This document shows, piece after piece, positions 52,601-61,971 of a stretch of 64,000 nucleotides of DNA. Below the pieces are notes generated by a model. The model saw only the letters and a program-made list of their open reading frames with translations, did no database searches and had not been told where the DNA came from. Numbering within the stretch: the first letter of the stretch is position 1; every line of letters starts with the position of its first letter. A program made the position numbers and the translations under genes. The DNA is from Durusdinium trenchii. Its lineage: Eukaryota > Sar > Dinophyceae > Suessiales > Symbiodiniaceae. The stretch spans positions 70,024 to 134,023 of the forward strand of contig CAXAMN010004080.1 in assembly GCA_963970005.1 (NCBI GenBank). Direction: 5' to 3'.

Positions 52601-55600
52601 GCGGTCAGTGCACAGTGCCGTCAACAGTCAACCTTGGCCTAACAATCCATACAGGATGGACATGTCAACTCACCAATGAGACCATGGTCAAAATACCGTT
52701 GCAATTATCTCTTACCACTCTGCTGTCAAAGCAGCTGGTGAAATTCCGGACGAGGCTTGCTGCTGCTAATCGGGCCAACCTTAGCATCCATATGAAGATT
52801 ATTTACTTTAACACCTTCTCGCTGAGCCTCTTTTACTACTCGCAAACACAGCGTTTCTTTTCACCCAAGCTTCTCAAGCCGCTGTACCACGCAATGGCAG
52901 AATTTTTGCTACAGCGACATTGGTTCCCGCAACACCTATTGGTTGGGCTCTGCAGGTGGTTACGCACAGGCCCACTGCTTGACCCAACCATCATGCAGGC
53001 AGTCTCCCTCTTTGGATGCTACTTACGGCAAGGACATAGGTCCCTTGCAGAAGATCAAGAAGGTTCGTACGCTATACAAATCCAACAATGTTGGAAGTAT
53101 TGGCAGCAGCAGCTTCCTGCTGAAGACATACAGCGCCTCTTAGCTCTCTTAAAACAAAACAATACCCCGGCGCAGAGGGCGAGTGGATTTAAGCAGCTCT
53201 TCAAACAACTCGCCATTGGCAGATTGCTTGCAGCCTCACATAGGCACCTGGCTGCAAGGATATGCAAGAATGGTTGGGCCATGGGGCCCTCCATCCTGTT
53301 TTTGGACTGGCTAGCGGATCTACCTACCACTCAGGTAGGGGCAGTGCCGCGCTATGCTGTTTTACGATGGGCTCTAGGAGAAGATGCTGACTTCTGGCTG
53401 CCCCTCAGGGGCAAGCTCAGTCGCAGTCAACTTTGCGTTTGGTGTCATAACCATACACGATGCTTTCCACGCGGACCGGGATATGGAGCACTCTGTCCGA
53501 CCTGCCTTCTGCCTGCTACTCCAATGGATATTACCTTGACCACCCTCCCTGACGAAAGCAAGAGTTTTCTCCATTTTCATCAAATTCTCGTGCCTGAGCC
53601 CAAGCAACTGCCCCCAGCATTTTCTCGACTACTATCCTCAGTAGGCTGTCGCGCGAATAACTCCTATGTTCCTTGTGTGCTTTGTCAGGGTGGTTACAAC
53701 TCTGTCGATCATTGGTTATCCTTCTGTCCGGTTGTACACCTCACCTGGCTTGCTCTGTGGGCTGCTCCTGCACCAGAGATCAATTGGCGGATAGTGCCGT
53801 CCCGCAGCATAGGAGTAGCACTTTGCTACACGCTTTTCCACCTGAGGCGGCTGGTTACCGAGTATGGCGGACTCCGACCGAACATTGCGTGTGTGCGTCA
53901 CTGCAGTATTTCACATCACGTGCTTGACCTCTGGCAGCGTATCTATTCTTCGCTACCTAGTACGCTGCTTAACCACTTTCGTGCTCCACCACAACCGAGC
54001 AGTACTGCGTGTACTGACTCCACTAAGATTCGAACGCAGCGCTTCCCTGCGGTTTTACTTGAAGCGGCCTTGCTCCCGCCTAAGGGACTTGCAACGACTC
54101 AGCCCTTTGCTAAAGGGGATACGATTGCTACTTTTGCTAAGCAGGATCACCGCCTCCGTTTGCTCCTTTCACAACACCGAAAGCTTCCCTTTCCCACAGC
54201 AACCGCATGCCTCGTCCCCTTTTCATGCCACTGCGGGGCCACGCACTTGCGTTTGCAAGCCATGGACGATTTGTCTGCAAATACTATCCTCCTGCTAGGT
54301 GAACCTCAAGAATGGCAAGGTTGCTTGGTACAATTTGACGGCTCTGCGCACAAGCACACGCAAACTGGAGGAGCAGGAGTCAGCCTGCTGCATGTAACGC
54401 CGTCTTCCACCTCCCTTGTCCTCCATCCCCTTACTTTCTTGCTCTGATAATGTAGTAGCAGAAGCACATGCCTGTAGGGCTGCCATAAACCTTGCATTTG
54501 AGTATTATGTCTCCTGTATGTCCAAAGGCGTCCCCATTGACAGTGTTGTAGTGCAAGGTGACATCTTGCCAGTAATCAACTACCTGCAATACAAAGGTAG
54601 AATTAAAAAACCTGCGGTTGTCGCCATTTTAGAACAATGCCAGCACTTGCTTGCCCGAGCGCCCTGTTTGTTTCGCTTGGTCTATCTGCCAAGGGAGTGC
54701 AACCGGCTAGCAGACTACTTTGCAGGTCAGGCTAGTGCTGCAGCTAGGAAGGCGGATAACAACCCACTTGTTCCCTTGCATCATGAAGCGCTCCCGCCGT
54801 TCCACTTGGTGCAAGCCCTGGGCTTCATTATTCAACAGGGAGATGCAATGCAAGCCCCTGCCTTCGTTCTCACAGAGTGCCCTTCTCCCACTCCCCAGGA
54901 AATGCATACACTACTCCGAAGGCACCCACACTACAAATGGGTTGCAATGGACTACATTGCCTTGGCAGTATCGTCCTCTCATCGCCTCAACGTAGGGTAC
55001 AAGCCCACGGTCAACTCCATGGGCGGTCGATTTTATTCAGTTGGCAATGCCGCGCAACGCCTGCCGCGTCAGGTTCGGCTGCTTCTCTTTGGCAACTCAC
55101 ATTGGGAGATAGACATTAGTGGAGCACACTATGAGCTCATGAGGCGGCAATGCAGGGCAGCTGAGGTTCATTTATCACTACTGCCAATTACGCAAATGAG
55201 AAGCTACCTCACAAGAGCTCTTAGGGCACAGATTGCCGAAACTGACATTAGCCTCCTGGTCAAGACATGGCCACTAGTCATCATTAACAGCGCCACTCCA
55301 CAGGAAGCTATAGAATACCTTAACAAACGCATCCAAATGGAACCGTCACATCACCTGGTGAGCTTTGCACGGGAAGTGTTCGCTGCTAGCCGTTATGCCA
55401 TGCATCATCCTCCCTCATGGTGCCCTTCTGGGCCAGAAAGGACAGGTCGAGGTGCACCCTTTCGCTATTTCGAGGTCCTGGAGCAGCAGGTTACATGGGC
55501 TGCTTACTCCTTCTTGCAGCCGCGGGTAGGTTTCGTCTCGGCCATCTGGTTGCATGATGGCTTTTGGGTTGCCCCTCGACCGGAGAATGACACGCTCGAG

Positions 55601-55891
55601 GCCCTCAATACCCATCTCTGCCAGACCTTTGGCTTTGACCCTACCGAGCCGCCACTGATGCGGTGTGACTCTCTGCAACCCAAGTTTGCTCAGTTGCTGT
55701 CTGAATGTGCTTCTGCGGCCCCTGTCATCGGTTCGCACTCCCATGCCTCCTCGCAAGGACCTCTCCCTGAGGTCGTGCGCATACACAGGAAACGCACCTT
55801 TACTGGCGCGCGCCCAACACAACAAGAAGCACTCGAACAGCGACTCGCAAAAAGAATTAAAGCGCAACATGCTAAGCGGCGACGCGCATGA
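49626..55891 (+). pseudogene. Element ORF2, copy R: endonuclease-RT-RNase H-polymerase-like polyprotein
   Basis: ATG at 49626 overlaps the ORF1 TGA (ATGA). EEP endonuclease at about residues 150-360: IHSWNLNSW, LLQETKWD, VGGDFNRCD, SSLDRFLVP, and CHHKAL where SDH is usual. RT from about residue 615 (APGPDGLPYALWR). Motif A ADLSKAFERIN is followed by a 1-nt insertion at about 51972; the continuation 51868-54447 has GVDMGRSTSVYFF (motif B, unusual) and GYVDDTTIVG (motif C), a Cys-rich CVWCHNHTRC..CPTC segment, and CVLCQGG..HWLSFC (RVT zinc-binding). An 8-nt deletion at about 54420 falls inside RNase H (LVQFDGSAH before; EAHACRAA, VVQGDILP, RLADYFAG after). The final frame ends with a polymerase-like domain and RLAKRIKAQHAKRRRA. 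Confidence 0.8.
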
Positions 55892-55991
55892 TAATTCGTG
55901 CTGTGAGCCAACAAAGCAAGCAGCCCCCTGTTTGACTAATTTCTCGTCGCTATCTTTGACAGCGCGTGTTTCTTCCTTAGTTAAGATTGAC

Positions 55992-56226
55992 ATGGGAGTA
56001 AAAGCAGCCACTAGATCTCCTTCCTACTGGCTGTTTGTATTGCTCATTGTCTTTTATTTTGTTATGTGCTTGTCAGTTGTGCTGTGACTGGTACAAAATT
56101 TCTGATCTGATTCCGCTATCTGGGCTCAAACCGCTGCGATATATCAGACAGCTTTCACCAACGAATGGTAGGGGGATTGCTCCTACACTCCCTGTCCTAC
56201 ACAGCAGAACACTTCAGCCCGAGTGA
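55992..56226 (+). pseudogene. Small membrane protein of the element, copy R (frameshifted)
   Basis: ATG 55992 gives MGVKAATRSPSYW then a hydrophobic segment (LFVLLIVFYFVMCLSVVL) and an early stop. The conserved tail (CQLCCDWYKISDLIPLSG to HSRTLQPE) continues in another frame to 56226. The open version is in copy L. Confidence 0.4.
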
Positions 56227-56233
56227 GAGGGTT

Positions 56234-56247
56234 AGGACCTTAGTCCT
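56234..56247 (+). other. CTAAGG-core hairpin, arms AGGAC/GTCCT
   Basis: AGGAC-CTTA-GTCCT, 46 nt upstream of the ORF3 start. Same as 32297-32310 in copy L. Confidence 0.8.
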
Positions 56248-56293
56248 GATCCTCAAGGAAAGGAGCACATAGTCTGTAGGACGTGTCTTCCGA

Positions 56294-57178
56294 ATGGACG
56301 TTGGGCCTGGGGGATTGGACCTCACTCCCTTTGCTCGCCAGATCTATAAACACCCGGACGTGGAGGTACACTTTGTCCAGATCAACGTAAAGCTAGCTCA
56401 AAGGCAGCTCCCGCTACGACTGGCTGCTGCTGGTTTCCCAAGGACTCCAATCGAGGATGGTACATGCCCTCGAATATTGGAAATGCAATTAGTTGCTGTT
56501 CCACCTGAGATGCGCCGATCCACCTTTGTACTTCCTAGTGGGCAGGTCCTTTTTCCCTTTGAAGATTCACCACACATCACAAATGATGGTGTTCTCCTGC
56601 ATGGTAGGAGTGCCCTACAAAGGGCAATTGTTTATCGCATTCTCCAACAATCAGAATGTCTATCTCCCAATGGATGGGTGGTAGCGCGAGGACAGGCCAG
56701 ACCTCCAGAGCCGGGGGAAGTTGTAGCCACTTTCCCTTTCTCACAGCTCTATGCCTTGCCAGCTGTACCTGACGCCCCACCTCGTCCGACACCACCAATC
56801 CCGCCCTGTCTGTTGCCGCAAAGTCGCCCCACCCCCGTCCAAGAGCAGACAACTCGAACATGTGGAGGTGCAAATTTGCCACAAGCCGACACAGTGCGCC
56901 CCCCTGCCCAGCTAGGTGTTTATGCATTGCAGGCTCTTACGGAACAGGATGTGAGTGCTGGTCAAGATGTGCCATACGCACGACTTAGTAGAGAACTCAT
57001 CACTCGTGCCAGTACAGTGCGAGTGCTAGCGTGCGACATCCAACGCACCCTTCAAAACATACATGCACGTCGACAGCATTGCAATGTACAGCCAGGGGCC
57101 AATGCGTGCTGGGCACTAGCTAGCGAAATAGACATTATACTTACCGCCCTGAGAGAGACGCAGAGTGCTACCACATGA
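56294..57178 (+). CDS. Element ORF3, unknown protein (294 aa)
   Basis: ATG 56294 (MDVGPGGLDLTPFARQIYKH). The N-terminal half (VEVHFVQINVKLAQRQLPLR, then MRRSTFVLPSGQVLFPFED) looks like a beta-rich fold. A Pro-rich linker (PPRPTPPIPPCLLPQSRPTP) precedes a helical C-terminal part with several Cys/His (NIHARRQHCNVQPGANACW). Intact here, frameshifted in copy L. No family recognised; its conserved place between the RT polyprotein and ORF4 suggests it belongs to the element. Confidence 0.6.
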   Translation: MDVGPGGLDLTPFARQIYKHPDVEVHFVQINVKLAQRQLPLRLAAAGFPRTPIEDGTCPRILEMQLVAVPPEMRRSTFVLPSGQVLFPFEDSPHITNDGVLLHGRSALQRAIVYRILQQSECLSPNGWVVARGQARPPEPGEVVATFPFSQLYALPAVPDAPPRPTPPIPPCLLPQSRPTPVQEQTTRTCGGANLPQADTVRPPAQLGVYALQALTEQDVSAGQDVPYARLSRELITRASTVRVLACDIQRTLQNIHARRQHCNVQPGANACWALASEIDIILTALRETQSATT

Positions 57179-57432
57179 AGGGCTTCCAGAGTTAACCAGA
57201 CCAACCTAGGTAACTAAGTTGTGGCTGACCAACTAGCGAGCATACTCACTCGCATCACGGGCCCCTTTACCTACGTAGCAAGCTACGGACCAAAGTTCTT
57301 TCTCCGGTAGTTGTGTTTCTCAAGCTCATCGCATGAGACTAAGAGAGCCTGCTGCTGTTCAGGCTCGAAGTAGAACAGTGACCGCGCGCCTCTGCCCAGC
57401 CTGGTCAAAACAAACAGTAGCTGTTGTTGCCC

Positions 57433-58068
57433 ATGGCCCTCCCTTTCATTGTTGGCCCTCATCAGTGCTCCCTCACTCAGGGCCCAGATGGGCGCCCTCA
57501 AGTTGAGGTTGTCTTGCGCATAAGGCTACCACTGGCGGAGTTTTTCGATGCTCTCCTCCTTACACTTGCAGAACAGCACCCCCTATTTCCACAGGGAGGG
57601 CACGAGCTTGATCCGGCTACTATAGCCCCAGTCAAAGCAGGTCTGCTGGCAAAGGAGCGCAGTAGTCCCCTTGTAAAGGAGGAGGCTTCGCCCAAGCGGA
57701 AAACAGCTGGTCGCATACAACCCAAGAAGCCTGCTCATCCTCCCATGCAGGTTACACCTGCTGATCCCACCCACGAAAAGTTGCTTGCGGTACTCTCGCA
57801 AGCCGCGCAACTCCCTGACACAGAGGAGCGAGGGGGCGCTACTGCTTCTGCAGATCCCCCACCCACTCACCCTGGGGGGATGGCGAGGCCGCCAACCCTG
57901 GCGCCGGCCAATGATTGGCCTCCCCGACAGGCCACAAGCAGTAGGCTCCCGGCACAGCAGTGCATTACACAAGGAAATGTTCATTACCGTGTTGCGGAAG
58001 ACGGCACGCAAGAGCATCTACCACCGCCGCGTGCATTTGCGCACCCAAAGAAGTGCCCTGTCCAGTGA
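57433..58068 (+). CDS. Element ORF4, unknown protein (211 aa)
   Basis: ATG 57433 (MALPFIVGPHQCSLTQ). Open in both copies. The N-terminal hydrophobic-helical part (EVVLRIRLPLAEFFDALLLT) is followed by a basic Lys/Pro linker and a C-terminal VHYRVAEDGTQEHLPPPRAF. It lies 254 nt after ORF3. Function unknown; a small structural or nucleic-acid-binding protein would fit the basic linker. Confidence 0.55.
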   Translation: MALPFIVGPHQCSLTQGPDGRPQVEVVLRIRLPLAEFFDALLLTLAEQHPLFPQGGHELDPATIAPVKAGLLAKERSSPLVKEEASPKRKTAGRIQPKKPAHPPMQVTPADPTHEKLLAVLSQAAQLPDTEERGGATASADPPPTHPGGMARPPTLAPANDWPPRQATSSRLPAQQCITQGNVHYRVAEDGTQEHLPPPRAFAHPKKCPVQ

Positions 58069-58279
58069 ACCAGAGAAGAGACTGAATGCTCCCCTTCCCC
58101 ACTCTTCCATGGGCCCCCACAATTGTCTCCATTTGTCCCTGCAGACTTTTGGCTCAGAGTGAGAGAAATAGCTTGACAGAATAGCTTGACAGCTCTTCTC
58201 TTGTATCACATCAGCCGACTCGACTCTTGACCTAGCCTGCACACATCGGTGTAAAGACAAACTGCAAGTCGAACTAGCC

Positions 58280-59093
58280 ATGCAGGCGCATCCAGAACCG
58301 TTGTTCCTGGCAGATGATGGTACATATGTTGATGTCACTGATTTTGTTCGTTTTGAACTCGACCATCAGGACATTCGATATGGGGTCTTAGACCTCATTG
58401 TAACCTTCGTCTATCGGGGGAGGAGAGAGCGGTGCTACTTACTTCATTTCTTCCCGGTTGATGCAGTCAAAGAAAACGTACACACTCCTTTCCCCGAATG
58501 GACGGAGGGGTTTGAATTTCCGCCAGCACTGCTCAAACTTCGGGCAGTCATTGATGATGCTATTATCCCGCTCTATCATCAGGGACACCAGGGGAGCCAC
58601 AATCTATGGAACAAAGCGAACTAGGCTTCGCAGGATGATTTTACACATACAGCATCACGAAAGCCACCTCCTCACTGTGCTGGCAGAAGCGGTGAGCGCT
58701 AGGCCCATTGCAGAGAACGTAGACCCCTTTGACATCTTTCTGCAGACACGCCCCTTTTCAGCCTCCCTTCCTCGGCGAGTAGGCTTTTGGTCCACTACCG
58801 ACAGACAACAACAGCATGTCCTTCGAGTAGACACGCAACTAACTGCGCAACCGCCCCCACAGCGTCACACAGACCGTACGCACCACCAGATCGAATCAGC
58901 CCTGCATGCAAGAGTGCAAAGTCTGCGTGCATTGGTACAGGAAATTGAACAAACAGTGGACTCTTTGCCTCATGATGTGCAGGGTGCGCTACTCACTCCC
59001 TTGACTGACCTACATACCCAGCTGTGTGGCCTGGTTTACGTAGCATGGTTATTTTCTCTATTACACCCACATGCGGATGACCACGATCAGTAG
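58280..59093 (+). pseudogene. Element ORF5, copy R (frameshifted)
   Basis: MQAHPEPLFLADDGTYVDV through EFPPALLKLRAVIDDAIIPL, then a frame change near 58590 (after PLYHQG) into GATIYGTKRTRLRRMILH to the stop at 59093 (HADDHDQ). The frames agree with copy L, whose break is elsewhere, so the ancestral ORF was continuous, about 270 residues. It has a hydrophobic C-terminal segment (LVYVAWLFSLLHP). Unknown family. Confidence 0.55.
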
Positions 59094-59263
59094 TGACAGG
59101 GCCCCTGATATGCCCCTGAAACAATCGTGAGTCTCCTTCCTTTGCAGTATAGGTTGAACAGGTGTCCCCGGCGCTAGGCTAAATACAGTTGATCTTTCAT
59201 GAAAGCACTTTGCTGCAACGTTTGGCTCACAGCAGGTCGTAGTGCCCTGCATGCAGGAGTGAG

Positions 59264-59339
59264 GTCAGCCTTAGCTGACTTCATTCGTGTTGCCTTTCGT
59301 GTGCTCTCGCCGCCAGGGCACCTGCCAACCTTAGTTGGC
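59264..59339 (+). other. Paired CTAAGG-core hairpins in ORF6 leader
   Basis: GTCAGC-CTTA-GCTGAC (59264-59279) and GCCAAC-CTTA-GTTGGC (59324-59339), ending 37 nt before the ORF6 ATG at 59377. Two unrelated stems with the same loop in one leader. Confidence 0.8.
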
Positions 59340-60942
59340 GGGGGCTATACCTGCATTGTCAAACAGAGAAACTCGAATGTCACATGACCCGTGGATGGAA
59401 GACAGCAATTCACTGGACCTAACGGATACCACAGAGAATAGAGGCCATGCTCCCTTTGTCTTCACACGTGACCATGCAGACTGGTTGACCACGGATGGCC
59501 AAGCCTGCTTTGCCAGGGGCACGGGGGATAGTGTGGCGCAGTCCCAGAATGAAGCTTATGCAGCACTGACTATGAAAGACACTCTCAGCAGTCCTTTCGG
59601 TCTTGACTCTGCTCGGCCTACACTTGGCCTGACTGACGTTCGTGCGCAGCCATCCAAAAAGGACGAGGGGTATGCTGCTCTCGAAACAGATGGAGAGCTG
59701 CCTGATACTACTGCCATTATTCAGACTCTCATCTCACACCGAGACCTGATCATGAACAATCACATGATTTACCTAATTGTGGACAATCGAACACCTGCTG
59801 CTGTCCCATATTGGCCGGCTTTCGCTGCCTGGTGGGCCTCGCGCAGATGTCTGGTGGGTCCCCAAGACGAGAGGACTGACATACTGTGGATCTGTGCTGA
59901 TGCTACTACTGGCCTTCATAAAGTTCCATACTATTGGGCAGGGGTCTTTGTCCTAGAGGCAGCGCGTTTCCTGTACCCTGCACAGCACTTTGCACTCATT
60001 GATAATGACTGTGTGCCAATTACGCTATTTGAGGTGCAAGACCTACTGCAGCTGGCACATCAGCAGCACCGATGGGCTGATCTCATAGGGTATGCACGCT
60101 CCGAATCTAGCCCTAATGCTGGGATAGGCATGCTGCTTTTTACAGAAGCGCACTTAGAGTATAATGCAGGGATCGGCAATCGCAACAAGCACAGTCCGCT
60201 GGAACATGACACGTCTGCCCAGACCCTGGCAAAGAGCCTCCAGGCGGGTCGACTTGCTCTCGTTTCAAGAGCCAGATCACCTGTCAATCCGAGCGACACT
60301 GTCATGAGCGGCACCTTGTTTACCCCCTTTGTTGGGATAGCGATGCAGTCCGCCCTTGACCTCTGTATGGTTTGGTCCTTATACGGCCTTTACATGTGCA
60401 AGCACTTTTGGCCCATGCCTATCCCTAGTCCGGAGGAGTCTAGTCCTGGAAGTCCAATCAAGTGGCCACGGCAATCCCATCCCAGGGCGCTCACCCCAGA
60501 AGGAAGAGAGCGAACCCCCTGGGTTACCAGCTGGGCACGAGCCACTTTCGAACAGGGCATGCTATCAGTGCTCCCGATGCTAACAGGGCCATGCACAGTT
60601 GCGTCGCTGCCAGGAGAACACCTTTTCCAGGCCAGTGCATTGCCGCGCAACCGAATGCGACCTGCCATATTTCATGCCTTTGGCAAGGCCAAAATTGGAG
60701 CGCAGACAGCTCTACGCGAACTGGAGCAGCAGGGTTGGGAAACGCTGCCGATGGCTATACTCGGTATGCCCAACCTACCCCCTGCATGGACCGTTGAGAC
60801 TTGGAAACCTGTCGGTGGTTGCAAGTTTACAGGCTACTCCTCTGGGGTAACTGGAAACAGCGCATTGCGCTTCTGCCTGTTAGTAAAGTGGCGAGCAATT
60901 CGTAAACAAGCGACAGAGCTCTTTCCGGAACAAAGGCAGGAG

Positions 60943-60958
60943 GACAGCCTTAGCTGTC
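60943..60958 (+). other. CTAAGG-core hairpin, arms GACAGC/GCTGTC
   Basis: Counterpart of 27584-27599 in copy L. Confidence 0.75.
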
Positions 60959-61957
60959 TTCCTGCAGAGGACGGAGATGCAGAGGTGGAGTCAGTCTCCA
61001 CACCCTCGTCCGACAATTCTGCCAAACGAGCAGACCGACTCACTCAGGCAATTGAAGGCGACTCGAAGCAGGACAGTCAGGCACCTGATTCTAGATCATG
61101 CACTCCCTGTCCGCAACAGCTATCTCCTTCCCTCTTTGTTCCTTGGAGTCAAGTCGCTAAGCTAAGAGGGGTAGTTGCAGTCCACAAGGACATAGAAGCA
61201 AGTCCGTATGAGCAATTGCGAGCTGCGCTGGCACAGCCCAAGTGTCTTGTCCCTGGAGAAAAAGAGCAATTTCTTCAAGCCAATCACGATTTGTTGTGTC
61301 ACCTTCGAGGCTCATTCATGCCCTTGGAAGGTATCGCACCGCAAGTTTTCGAAGCCATCTCTCACCATCAGCAGGATGAATTCGTCTGGGTCACAGTCCT
61401 ATGGGTGGTCGCCCAACTCAACGAATATTGGATGGGACGCAACTTCCCGCCACTGCCGTCAGTAGTATTCCAAATCAACTGCGGAGGGCTGGGGGGGTGG
61501 TGCCCTTGAAGGGGAAGTCCCCCCGCACTTCCATTGCATGTGCCCTCCCGTGGGAGAAAGTCAAGTCTATGGGCCGTCACTCTCCCCGGCAGATGTCCTC
61601 AACGATCAGGAGTGGGGGGTTGCCTATGGCTGGTCGACCGGAGTGCATGAAGTTGCCACCCTCTTTGCGCTCATACAGAACCCGCGCCAGAAATGGGAAG
61701 ACCTTGGGTATGGCAAGGCAGCCGTAATTTATCAACGCACGCAACTGGTGCTGAAAGCAGCGAGGCTTCTCCCTGCTCACCGACGGTTGCCGCACCAAGC
61801 CTTCCTCAGTGGCCTGTGGTGGAAACTGCTCTCGTTGCAACCACTACGACTCCTTGCCTACTTGCCAGGGCTGGGGTGTCTGCGACCGGATGTGCAAGAA
61901 GACCCCATTCACTTCACAGTGAATGGTTTCAGTGCAGGAAGCTACACTGGAGCAGTG

Positions 61958-61971
61958 ATTGCCTTAGCAAT
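61958..61971 (+). other. CTAAGG-core hairpin, arms ATTGC/GCAAT
   Basis: Counterpart of 26576-26589 in copy L. Confidence 0.7.

Larger units (their letters stand above)
55892..56293 (+). other. Inter-ORF spacer between ORF2 and ORF3
   Basis: 402 nt containing the broken small membrane ORF (55992-56226), one CTAAGG-core hairpin (56234-56247) and a conserved stretch GCACATAGTCTGTAGGACG before the ORF3 ATG. The counterpart in copy L is 32251-32652. Confidence 0.6.

Noticed and set aside
55665-56087. 140-codon plus frame overlapping the ORF2 C-terminus.
   Set aside because: Only its last part (from 55992) matches the conserved small membrane ORF; the rest overlaps ORF2 in another frame.
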